The position numbers and the translations under genes were made by a program. Shown here piece by piece: positions 13,277 to 23,554 of a stretch of 64,000 nucleotides of DNA (position 1 is the first letter of the stretch; each line of letters opens with the position of its first letter). This DNA is from Bipolaris cookei (Eukaryota; Ascomycota; Dothideomycetes; Pleosporales; Pleosporaceae): the NCBI GenBank assembly GCA_002286855.1, contig NRSV01000080.1:57428-121427 (forward strand). The letters run 5' to 3'. Under the pieces are notes generated by a model. That model saw nothing but the letters and a program-made list of their open reading frames with translations, was not told the origin of the DNA and ran no database searches.

Positions 13277-13514
13277 CCAAAGAGCCCACTGGAAGGCAGC
13301 ACTGCTGCCCTACATCTCTTCCTGTTTACCAAATTGCTCTTTAGCACCAGGCGTCTACTAGAGGCCTAGCCGCAAACAGACAAAAGCTGAAGCACCACAG
13401 TAGTACCACACAAAGAAAAACAAACACCACATGTAAATAACAAGATAGAACGGCCTACGGCCAAAGTCTTACATAGCCCCGAGCTGCATATAGACTCTAA
13501 TGGAATAATAATAA
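13277..13514 (+). mobile_element. LINE 3' end, 238 bp, with target duplication
   Basis: Contains the shared LINE 3' UTR (CTCTTTAGCACCAGG, then GAACGGCCTACGGCCAAAG) and an (AAT)n tail. The direct repeat CCCTATGTT flanks it (13268-13276 and 13515-13523). 5'-truncated copy with no coding sequence. Confidence 0.85.
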
Positions 13515-13523
13515 CCCTATGTT

Positions 13524-14421
13524 TCCTTTTAACTGGAGGAGAAAGAAAAAGAAAAGTGAAAACAGACATCTGTATGCCCAATTGCCAGATTAAGAACTCG
13601 AAATTTCTGATAGTTAGCAGTGCAGATGCGACCTTACATCCAAACACCAGCGTAGGGTTGTTCTCAAGACCACGGCATCATTACTACAAGCAAAAACCCA
13701 GTCTCCATCTAATCCAACCTAGACAACTAGCAAAAAAAACCCTCTCTATAAACTTATTCACTCAGTAACCTCTTATTTCAAACCACCTCTCTCCAAGAAA
13801 TCAAGTCCCCAAATGCAACTACTATTGCACTCAAAGACACTCCGCCAAATGTCTTGGCACGGGTACAGTACACAGCCCACAAATAGATGAATAGAATCGG
13901 ACCGACTCTGGTAACACCCTCTGTAAAACTCTAAGTCGTTCTACCGAAAAGACCCTGAGGATCATCAGCAAGCCATCGGTTGTGTTGGGGGTATGTTCCT
14001 TGTAGGTTTTGGTTACAGGGGTGGAGGGGAAGGAAAAAGTAAAGGGTTTTTGTGCTATGGTTTTGGCCGATGATATTCGGAGAGGCTTAGTGCGGTTGAG
14101 ACTTTTCTTTCTCTTGGGATTGTAAGGGATCTGAGAAGAGAGTTTGGATTGGGCGAATATGAGATAAGTGTTTTGTGAGTTGGAGAGCATCATAGAAAGT
14201 AAATGGAACCAAACGTTCTTGGGAATTGGAGACAGGAAGTTCTAGGTATCTTGGTTTCAAGAGTCTTTAATGTTTGTCTCGGGCACGCAATAATCAATTG
14301 ATTAAGAGCCATAGCTTTTCATAAGTAAAAAGGCCTCGATCTCTAGACAATGATCTATAGCGTCTACATGCTACAAGCAGGCGCTTGCCATATTGACTAA
14401 AAGACATCTCCACCGGGTATC
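13524..14421. other. Intergenic, no supported gene
   Basis: No supported gene or repeat was recognised in this stretch. Confidence 0.4.
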
Positions 14422-14434
14422 AACCGTCTCCTCA

Positions 14435-14800
14435 TTTTATTACTAGCACGAAGATAGGAACAAGGGAATGGCATCTAGGCCAAGAAGGCTAGACGAAAAG
14501 AAAAACAAGAAAAACAATAATAAAAGAAGAAAAACAACTTTGATTTTAGTACCATTTCCTTTCCCCTAAGAGAGCCCGCTAGAAGGCAGCCCAGCTGCCC
14601 TACATCTCTCCCTGTTACCAACCTGCTCTTTAGCAACAGGCATCTAGAAAGCTAGTAATAGCTTAGCTAGACAAAGGTCGAAGCACCATAGTCACGCAAT
14701 ACAGCACAAAGTACCAAATTGTAAATAATCAGATAGAACGGCCTCCGGCCAAAGGCCTACATAGCCAGCGGCTGATACAGGACTATAATGGAATAATAGT
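14435..14800 (+). mobile_element. LINE 3' end, 366 bp, with 13-bp target duplication
   Basis: Starts in the last codons of the LINE ORF (ITSTKIGT-like), continues through the common 3' UTR with the GGCC-TCC-GGCC hairpin, and ends in a short AAT tail. AACCGTCTCCTCA flanks it at 14422-14434 and 14801-14813. It lies about 60 bp beyond the 3' end of the LIP2 gene, so it may form part of that transcript's terminator region. Confidence 0.9.
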
Positions 14801-14875
14801 AACCGTCTCCTCAGATCCCATCACCACCCAATTCACACGTATGACACAAGAAAATCCAAGAACCAACTCCAAGCT

Positions 14876-15616
14876 TCACCCCCTCAACATCCTTTCCACC
14901 TCTTCCTCCCCCAAACTCTCCACCCCATCCAAACCGACAAGTCTCTCAGCAACCTCATCCACAAACACCTCCCCAACCCCCTCAACACTCAACCCCTCGC
15001 ACCCCTCACGTTGCAAACTTGTCGTCCTCTTCCCCTCCAATCCACACGCCACAATACGATCAAACCACCACAAATCTGTATCAACATTCAGCCCAACCCC
15101 ATGACTCGTCACATTCCGCCGCATATGTACGCCAATCGCCGCGATCTTATCATCAGGACTCGTCCACACGCCCGTATGCTCCGTCGTCATAGCCTTGACA
15201 CCAAAACGCGCACACGTGGCTATCAGACTCTTTTCTAGCAGACAGACATAGTGTCTGGGCGTGAGCTTGTGCGAACGCAAGTCGAGAATCGGGTATGCGA
15301 CGAGTTGGCCTGGTCCGTGAAATGTGGTTTGCCCGCCTCGTAGGGCTTCGACGAACTTGGCGCGCCCGTCTGCACGCAAATGGGCCTGTTGGACTGGAGA
15401 GACGCTGCCGATTTCGCGGCGGCCGCAGGTGTATACGGGTTGGAAGGAGGCGGTTATGATGTGTGGAGGGGGCAAGGGTGTGGTGGAGGGCGGCTTTGAG
15501 GCAAGGAAGCGGGATACGAGTGTTTCTTGCAGGCGGGCAGCTGTGGCATAGGGGACGAGGCCGGGGAGGTGAATGTGAAAGAGTTTCTGCCTCGTTGGGC
15601 TCACTATAGAAGTCAT
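14876..15616 (-). CDS. lip2: Lipoyl(octanoyl) transferase, mitochondrial
   Basis: LipB/LIP2 family enzyme that moves the octanoyl group from mitochondrial acyl carrier protein to lipoyl domains of pyruvate and 2-oxoglutarate dehydrogenases and glycine cleavage H protein, the first step of protein lipoylation. The 246-residue single exon shows the family signature GGQTTFHGPGQLVAYPILDL (residues 94-113), the catalytic Lys157 in DDKIAAIGVHMRR, the SHGVGLNV motif and the catalytic Cys191 in VACGLEGKRTTS. The length matches fungal homologues. The N-terminus is short for a targeting peptide, so localisation is inferred from the family. It is divergent from POP7, with 168 bp between start codons. 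Confidence 0.93.
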   Translation of the reverse strand: MTSIVSPTRQKLFHIHLPGLVPYATAARLQETLVSRFLASKPPSTTPLPPPHIITASFQPVYTCGRREIGSVSPVQQAHLRADGRAKFVEALRGGQTTFHGPGQLVAYPILDLRSHKLTPRHYVCLLEKSLIATCARFGVKAMTTEHTGVWTSPDDKIAAIGVHMRRNVTSHGVGLNVDTDLWWFDRIVACGLEGKRTTSLQREGCEGLSVEGVGEVFVDEVAERLVGLDGVESLGEEEVERMLRG

Positions 15617-15784
15617 TATTATATGTGCATGTTTGGGGTTGTGGGGTTGAGAGACTGTGAGGGATATCGAAGCCGTTGATAGCCTTTATCGATAAAGATT
15701 TTGTGACGCGACGCGACATATCCCTCTAGATCTCTTTCACTCTCCCGCCCCAACCACAACTCGTTTCTCATACCGCTCTGAACA
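15617..15784. promoter_or_regulatory. Shared divergent promoter (LIP2 and POP7)
   Basis: Only 168 bp separate the two start codons, so both promoters must overlap here. It contains a palindromic TTATCGATAA-like sequence around 15687-15696, a possible regulator site. Function is inferred from position. Confidence 0.45.
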
Positions 15785-16680
15785 ATGGCTGGAAAAAAGC
15801 GTTCTGTAAACGGCCAGGTCAAGGCTCAGACTCAACCAGCCCCGGCAGCTCAAGACATCACAATGACTGATGCGACACCACCATGCGGGCAGCCACAACC
15901 ACCCTCGAGCAAGACCGCCTTACCACCCAGGACAACAGTAGCGAGTAAAGGAAAAGAAACAGGAGCAAGAAAACCTACAAAGAAAGATCAACCAACTTCT
16001 AATCCCCCAGCACAACCCTCAACCCACCACCCCACCGCCCGCCCAAAACGTCAAAAACTCGCCAAACTCCCACCCAGTACGTCTTCTCCCCCCCCTCCTT
16101 CCCTCCCTGTCCCTAATAAATCAAACACACAGACGCCAAAATCTCCAAACGCCCCCTCCTCCATCCCGCTCTCCCGACCCCCTTCGCCTCATCCCAGCAC
16201 CCAAAAGTCCTCTACATAACCGCTTCGAGCCCCTACATCTCCGCTCTAAAACGCGTGCGCAAGCTACTGGCGCAAATATCGCAGCGATACAAGCAATCCG
16301 TTTCCGCACGGGAAAAAGCGCTTGGAAGAGGCCGGTTCGTAGAGGCGAACGGGAAGCTGGATGCGTGGGTAGTGGAGCACGAGATAGCGGGAGAAGCGGC
16401 GCGGAAGGGTGGTGCAGACGGCGGTGCTGGTGTAGGGGAGGAAGTGTATCTCAAGGCGACGGGGAGAGCGATACCGCGGGCGCTGGAGATTGGGTTGTAT
16501 TTCCAGGCCGAGGCGGATTGTAGGGTGAGGATTGAGATGGGGAGTGTGAGTGCGGTTGATGATGTGGAGGTTAATATCGGAGGGGAGCAGGAAGGACAGG
16601 AAGAAGGGGGTGATGATGAGATTCCTGAAACGAGGATACGCATGGTGAGTTCGGTGAGTGTTAGTATTGGGCTCAAGTAA
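15785..16680 (+). CDS. pop7: Ribonuclease P/MRP subunit POP7 (Rpp20, Alba-like)
   Basis: Protein subunit of nuclear RNase P and RNase MRP, which process pre-tRNA and pre-rRNA. Exons 15785-16076 and 16133-16680 are joined across a 56-nt intron (GTACGT donor, CACACAG acceptor) and encode 279 residues. The N-terminal 100 residues are Pro/Thr/Lys-rich and disordered. The Alba-like domain starts just after the junction (KRPLLHPALPTPFASS), continues as KVLYITASSPYISALKRVRK, and ends with an acidic tail. RNA binding by the Alba fold is family knowledge. It is divergent from LIP2. Confidence 0.85.
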
Positions 16681-17896
16681 AAAATGTATCTTTGTTCAAT
16701 AGTGAAGATGTGAGTTTTTGGTATGTACATACAAAGCATACCGACACCACATAGTAATCTATCCCAGACCATGCATTCGCAAAATAGACAAGGCAAATAT
16801 TTATCATTGAAAAAAGGTTGTCCGGAACAAAGGAGAATGTGAGAAGGAAAAAGAAGTTATCACGAGCGACTTTGTTTGCCTCCCCCTTCCACCAGCTAAC
16901 CCCCCCAATTGTGCCTCACCCTCCGTAACTTTACCAAACAACACACACAGACCGCCCCCCTGATCCCCCGCCCCATCATAAGTTCCATGATGCCAATATC
17001 CAACACAAAAAAGTAGATGAAAGAAGAAAAGAAAGAAGAGCGAACCAGTATATTCCAAAGCAAAGCCAACCAACATAAAACAAGAAAAGAACCCTGCAAC
17101 AAAGGAAAATATAGGCAGTTAATCCTCCATCGCTCCTTCCAAAGAATGTCTGTGATATGCGCGTATGGTTTGAGGCAGAAGAACAAGTAACATGTCCCTC
17201 GCTTTTCGCCAACGCCCCGAGCAGAAAAGATGAAGAGAGAGAAAAACTCTTGTGTAGCGAATTAAAGAAGACGCAATGAAAAACGGACATGATTATTTCC
17301 CAAAGTATGCGGCACGCAAAAATGGCCTCCGTCCTCCGTTCCCTTCCTTCAAACGCCGAGTAAGATATACGAAAGAGATGGGCGTGCCCCGTCGCAAAAG
17401 GGCAGCCGGGATGGTGTACGCCGGAGTTGTAAGAAACAGGCAAGGAAATGTTGTTGTGCTGGTCTAATGTCGTTACGAGACATTAGGTGTGGTTTGAAGC
17501 AAGCGTCCAGGTATCAGTGTGGTGATGCTATTGGGTAATCGAGTGGATGTCTAAGGCAGAATAGCTGTATTTGGTGAGGTCGTTGCAGTCATAACGATGA
17601 TGTTGGAAAAGATGCGTCATACTGGCGCAGCATCGTACCTGAGTAATGCAACAAGCGCTGCAGCCAATAGTGCAAGATGCGGGAAGAGTTGTAATGTGAC
17701 CCGAGACCTTGCTAGGGTGAACATGTCGATGTCCTGTGTGTTTGGCCTCTTCTCTTACAATGCTCACACTCTAGTAACTGTGATGTCTGTTGGCCAGGAG
17801 CATCGGGTCTTCTCCAAAAGCCACTTCTCATGTCGCCGCCCCGGGAGACCAGCTTCTTCCGGTAGGGCAGCAGAGCTCCATCTTGTACTCGTCTGC
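16681..17896. other. Intergenic, no supported gene
   Basis: Lies between the convergent ends of POP7 and the FHA gene. Frames up to 155 codons on the minus strand are low complexity and Phe/Leu/Ser-rich without motifs. Nothing supported. Confidence 0.4.
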
Positions 17897-20154
17897 TCAA
17901 CGCTCACCCTTGGGGTATTGATTAAGCATGGCCATGACGGCTACACCTATTGCAACGACCGTCACCATGGCTCCGACCGGACCGCCATAATACATGGAGT
18001 CTCGATCTAGCCTATGGGCGGCCAAGGCAGTCGATTTCCCAGACTGCTTTGAGCCGTTCTGCGCAACGGCATGACCGTTTTGTTGGCTCTGCGCAGGAGG
18101 CAACGCTTCTGAGCCATCATCGTCAAGATCTTCTTCTCGAATAATAGTGATTTCGCCCTCTTCAGCCTCGTTGACATCAGCATCGGCCTTTATGTCGGGT
18201 TTCGCAGATGCAGCATCATTTCTGCTTCGCCAGAGAGCGTCCTTACTGGCGGCCTTTGCATTGTCCTTCCTGATATTTTCGATCATCTCTGCTAGCGACT
18301 TGCTGTTGGCTTCTGCGCTTTCGGCTCGCTCACGGTAGCGCTCCATCTGCTGCTTCATCTCGTTCATTTCCGACATCATAAGGTCAAGACGACACTGCAG
18401 CACGGCTGCAGTGTCATCGGCACTTGGGGAGACGTGACTTCCGTTCTCCAAACCAGTAGGCTCTTCATGCTCCGGCTCAGTCGGGTCAATTTTTTCCGAG
18501 TCGTCCTCTCCTACTACAGTCTCCGCATCACTGTGGTCCCTGTTTGTCTCGCGCTCGAGACGAGCCGCTCGCTCCTCAGCGTCTTCTCTTGCGCGGCGCT
18601 CTTCATTCAACAGAGTCTCCAGATCACGTAACCGCATGCCTTGCAGCTCAATCTCCTTCTTGGCATTGGTCAAGGCTTCGGTGAGCGAAGACAACTGCGG
18701 GTCGGAGCGTACAGGCGAGCCGGTCTTGGCGCGCTCAGTGTCTGACCTCTTAAGGGAAGATGCAACATCGGGCTTTTCAGGCAAAGGTTGTTGTGGCGGG
18801 GGAGCTGGTGGGTCTGAGAACCTAGCCTTCAGACTGTTATCCTTGATTGGGGAGATCTTGACTTGGTTAATGGGGGAGGCCTTGGAAGGTTCCTTCTTGG
18901 GGTCTGTGGATAGGATAGCATTGATGTATTGGTGGGCTTGCTGAAGATCTTGCGATTGTTGCTTGGCAGCTTTAATCTCCGTCTACCTTTGTTAGCAACA
19001 TGTAGCAGGGGGGTTTATCAAGTTGGACTCACGTTGAGCTTCTTGACTACCTGTTCCATTGTTATGGGCTGCAACCAGAAATTAGGATGGCGGGGTTGCG
19101 GCAGGCCATTTGTATAGTTGGGCATGGCACCAGGACCCTGGAGCCGCTGGCCGTTCATGGAACTCTGACTGCCAGTGCGACCTCGCATACCCGACATTTG
19201 TTGTTGGTTGCCACCGCCCATCATGTTTGACATTTGGGATCCTTCGAGTTCGCTGAAATTGAGGTCCATCATCTCATTACTCGAGCGGGCATATATGCCG
19301 GCATGTTCAACACGTGCTGCGACCTTGTGGTGCACAATGGTCTTTTGATCTTCACTAACGATATCGATACCAAGCTCCAGCATGTCTGATTCGCGTAGTT
19401 CGTGTGGCTCCGAGTCTCTGTTCTCTTGTGACAAGCGGGAGCCGTTAACAAATGTTCCATTGGACGACTTTACATCTCTGATCCATATCTTGCCCTGTCG
19501 GTCTGCCCATACCTCGGCATGCTGTCTTGAGAGGACCTTTGAGTCAAAGTATCCGTTGAGCGGGGTTGGTATGGTCTTGTTGTTGGTCTGTCTGCCGATG
19601 CGGAGGACGTCGGGGAAGAAAGGGACGGTAATGGTCTTGCGTTCAAAGGTGCCGTTCATAGGGACGAGGTGCAGGACGGCGGTGCTCTCCTGACCCTGTG
19701 CCCGCTGTGCGCCGTTGGCCTGTTGCTGGGCCTGGCCAGGGCCATTGTGCTGCGAGGGGACCATTGCAGAGGGGGCCTGAAGGGCGCTCATGGCCGAGGC
19801 GGCCGAGGAACCAGGGCCTGCGGAAGCGATGGGCTGTGTTCGTGCCGCGGTGATTCCTGCGATGGGCTCAGCTTTTGTTGCGGGCCATAGTCCCTTTGGG
19901 GCTTTTGCTTTGCGGGTAGCAGCCCAGTCGGCGGCGTTGAGGGGGGCGGTACCGTTTGGGTGTGATGAGGATGACGAGGCAGAGAGGGTGGAGGATGCAG
20001 ATGCTTGTGACGACAGGCTCGACGACGAGTTTGAGCGCTGTGCACTCTTCCGCGGCATGAAGATGGCACCGCCGTTGGGGACGCCCTCAGCGCTCCATGC
20101 CTGGCGGTTGATATTCTGGTAGTTGACGGGGGGCGCGACTGCCGTCATTGGCAA
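17897..20154 (-). CDS. SLMAP/PRO45/Far10-like FHA protein, tail-anchored (STRIPAK)
   Basis: Exon 1 (20154-19033) and exon 2 (18982-17897) are joined at a phase-0 intron (GTGAGT donor, GGTAG acceptor) and encode 735 residues. The N-terminal 155 residues are Ser/Ala/Gln-rich. An FHA domain at about 158-275 has the phosphothreonine pocket residues GRQ, SRQHAEVW and SSNGTFVNG. Helical regions follow (about 365-400 and 445-610, acidic with heptad-like patterns), and the C-terminus has a membrane anchor (VTVVAIGVAVMAML) ending in QYPKGER. This order is that of SLMAP in animals and PRO45/Far9/Far10 in fungi, a STRIPAK subunit on the nuclear envelope and ER that acts in cell fusion and development. 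Complex membership is inferred from architecture. Confidence 0.88.
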
Positions 20155-21229
20155 GGTGGTGGGGAGGGCAGGGCGAATTTGTGTTTACAGAGTCCAGCGT
20201 CACTTTTCCCGCACGCTTCCCGTGGTCTCCGTTTTTAGCGGCGCGACAGCAGCGTGACAGGCCGCCAAACAAGCAACGAGGGCACGACGGGGGCACAAGT
20301 CGCTCAGGCACTCATGCGTCGCGGCGGGAGGCACTCGCGCAGAGCTGTCGGGTGTCGGGTGTCGTCTGGAGGTGGGTGGGTGTATAGAGGTGGGTGTGGG
20401 CGTGAGTGTGTGCGTGCTGCTAGCGGAATGCCGCGCGACGTCGGGAAGTGATGGTGCAGAGCTTCGCAAGGCTGCAACGGGGGCACGCAGCACAGCAACA
20501 GCCTCTCTGTTGGGTGGGCCGGGCTGGTGGATGGGCGGTGGTGGGGGGAGGGCGGTATGGATGGCGGCTTGGGGAGAGCAGGAGGTGTCGTCGGGCTCGT
20601 CTCACTGCACTGCTTTAGTGGCCAGATGGGCGAGGCGACGGCGCAGGCACAGGCGTGATGCGGGCGTGGAGAAGACTGCCGCTTCGAAACAACGACACGG
20701 CAAAGACACCGAGATAGGACACGACAGGCCGGGAGTGGGTGAAGCACTCGTTCTCTGCAACTGCAAACTGCACGCGAAACACCGGACGGGCCTCCAAACC
20801 ATTTCCGCCTCATTTTACGCTGCCGCCCGTGAAGGGGGCTTTTACAATGGTCACGTGTCCCGGGCCAGGGTGTGCGTGAAGTCCTGACTGGGCGGGCCAA
20901 ATTGCTTGGCCACCGGCAGCCATATTCATCGCCCACCGGACGGGCTATCAGTACGAAGCGTCGACAGCACATGCGCAACTACGTAATAGTAAATAGTGAT
21001 AAAAATACATGCATACATACGTCTTCGTACATAGACTACACACACACAGCTAGCTGCTTTGGGCATCCTACGGTTCTGCTTTCCCCGGACTTAGATGGTG
21101 TCCGCTTGGCGCTGCTGGAGCCGCGGCCAGAGCAAGCTTCAATGCGGGACCGTCGCTGGAGCTGCCAAACCATTTCTGCCTCCCCTCGCGCCCTCTCTCT
21201 CACCCCCAATCATTCGCAGCGCCCTCAAA
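20155..21229. promoter_or_regulatory. GC-rich divergent promoter region (FHA gene and MGR2)
   Basis: About 1.1 kb between divergent starts. Overlapping frames occur on both strands, but they are biased by G/T-rich repeats (for example 20340-20420) and lack motifs. Probably untranslated leaders and promoters. Confidence 0.35.
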
Positions 21230-21778
21230 ATGCCTGTGCCAGTCGGATCCATGCCTCAGGGCGCTCATGGTCCCTCCACGCTTGACAAGCGTATGCTCCC
21301 GTGCTCGCATCTGCTTGAAAACGTCTAACACCATGCAGTCAAGATGGGTGGCATGATGGGTGGATGTACGCTTCTCCATAACCACACATGAGTAATCCGA
21401 GCGCCCTAACACATCTACAGCGGTTGGCCTGATCATTGGCTTCATCTTTGGTTCGCACAGCCGACAACATCCCCCGCACCACTTCTGACAATCCCAGGAT
21501 TCACCAACATTGTCCGATTCGGCCCAGGACCAAATGGAATGTTAAGAACACTTGGGCAATACATGATGGGTTCAGCCGCGACCTTTGGGTATGCGTCGCC
21601 CGCCTTGCAATCTCTTTTGCGCTGACATTCCACCAGCTTCTTCATGGCCATTGGCACCACCATCCGCACAGAAAGTTCGCCCATTGCCACACAGGCTTTT
21701 AACAGCGCCAGTCGCAGGCCCATGATTCTTCCCAGAAGCTTCCAATACCCACGCGTCGCTCGCAATGAGAAGAACTAG
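21230..21778 (+). CDS. mgr2: TIM23-complex subunit MGR2 (ROMO1 family)
   Basis: Small inner-mitochondrial-membrane protein that couples TOM and TIM23 translocases and gates lateral release of precursors. Five exons (21230-21290, 21339-21365, 21421-21450, 21498-21588, 21637-21778) join in frame to 116 residues; two exons are only 27 and 30 nt. The product has two glycine-rich membrane segments: VGLIIGFIFG continuing into FTNIVRFGPGPNG, and YMMGSAATFGFFMAIGTTIR. It ends in the basic tail FQYPRVARNEKN. Length and spacing match fungal MGR2. Micro-exons make this gene easy to miss in automatic annotation. Confidence 0.9.
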
Positions 21779-22191
21779 ATTTTGGATTGCCCACAATATC
21801 GGGGCAGATGCTGGAATATTTCACAGTTGTAAAACAACTACAATTGGAGATGAAAACTACATAGGCGTGTATAATAAGTAACAAAGCTGTTCTTGATAGT
21901 GCAGCAGAAATGCAGTAACCGACAAGGTTCACACACAAAAGGTTTGTCTGGCACTGGCTTCACAGTTAGCATTCACAGTGAACCTAGAGAATATCACTGC
22001 GCTGTAGACCCTTGGCTCACTAATCACTGTACCTGGGCATGTATCTCACGCCACACATCTCGTTTGTGTGTTGCACTGTCTCTCTTCTTATCCTACAACA
22101 GTTGCTGCAATAGTCACCAAAGCCTGCGCAACCAATTTGTGACTTCGCCCAACCGCTTACCCCCTCCAGCAAATGATGCCCATCTGGAAAA

Positions 22192-23001
22192 ATGAATTTC
22201 TTCTCTGGAAACGATAATTCTGGTTCACATAAATCTTCCGCCACTCACAGCCATCGCCCAGGCCTCACTAGACGTGACTTGTTCAATTCCACGCCTAGCA
22301 AGGATAGTGAAAACGATAATGACAACGAGACAAGAGGTGGCCAGACATTTGACAGAAGGCCTTTCCCGACCAGCACCTGGGCACCAAAGTCTGCAGCCAA
22401 AGTACGCTCCTACAATGACCTTGGTAGCAATGCTGGGTCTACCTTAGCAGCACCATACGAACCGCTTCAAGACCTTTCAGACAACATGGATGCAGTGATT
22501 AAATCTTCAGATAAGCATGCCCTTGAAGAAACCAGCGTAAGTGTATGAAAGCTGGTGAAATATATTAAAGAGTGGCAAAGTACAGTCAACAAAGTCATCC
22601 ATGCCAATCAAACAGCCGAGCATCGGTGAATCAGGGACCTAAAAGCACAACTAAATTTCAATCGCGAAATCGAGCAAGTACACCAAAACATGATAAATGA
22701 TCTCCTTGATCAAGCATGGTTGGCAGATATGCCCAAAAATGAGCGGAAATGGCAGAAGAAGATGGATGTGCAGCAGCAGGTGATCAACACTCAGCAGCAA
22801 CCAAACGAAGCCCTCGTCCAACCGTGCGCCACAGATGCACAATATCCATGCTCCCAAGCTAAGGCCAGTCGCCGGATTGAGGAGATGAACACGCCTGAGT
22901 CAACTCATACAGCTGCCACCACGCAACTGGAGACGCCTCATACAGACAAAGTCAGCTTCCTCGTTCAGAAGGCGAAGCATCTATTCAGTCTCAACACATA
23001 G
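22192..23001 (+). pseudogene. Decayed or mis-split coiled-coil protein gene
   Basis: One reading frame runs from ATG 22192 to TAG near 23001, broken by TGA at 22546-22548 and another TGA near 22627. The first part is Ser/Asn/Asp-rich (residues 1-118). The part between and after the stops is Gln/Glu/Lys-rich and probably coiled coil (for example WQKKMDVQQQVINTQQQ). A GTAAGT at 22537 could be a donor, but no acceptor I tried restores the downstream frame. I do not recognise the family. Reading of the same character continues weakly to about 23140 before stops accumulate. Confidence 0.45.
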
Positions 23002-23554
23002 CCCTGTGAGGTGCAGAAAACCAAAGATGATGAAAGCGGCCACAAAGAAAACGTGACGTCATTGGCGCTGGGCATGACATATGAATGGTCATACAATTCG
23101 TTTAGAGCCTTCAAGTCCGACGCGAGAAGACAAAATGATCGCCAATAGCAAGCAGAATAATGATCCTTGGGGGCTAGATATATCCTCGAGAGATAAAATG
23201 TCTCCTGACAAGCACAAGCTGGAAGATGCTGACGGTGTGTTACACAGAGTTGGGTGCTTATAATTCTCTACGCTCGATCCGGGTTAGGGCGAGTAGGATT
23301 GGATAAAAGCTCCGTGAGGGTTGCCTGGCGATTCGGTGGAGTAGCGTGCTTAAAGAGAATAACGGGTTTGACAACTACTAATCTATATTGAATAGACTAC
23401 GTACCGTGTCCCACCACTTCGTGCTCGCAACCACTTCGTGCGCGCGCGGCCTCACCTAAACTACCTCAAAAATGATGCTGTAGAGCCACACCAAAAAGCT
23501 GTTATCGCGATATTTCTTAAGTGGTGAGATCAGTAGGTCTTGATATATATATAG

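Noticed and set aside
20304..20978. 224-codon minus-strand and 171-codon plus-strand frames between the FHA gene and MGR2
   Set aside because: GC-rich, overlapping on both strands, His/Pro/Arg-biased, without motifs or splice sites; more likely promoter and leader DNA.
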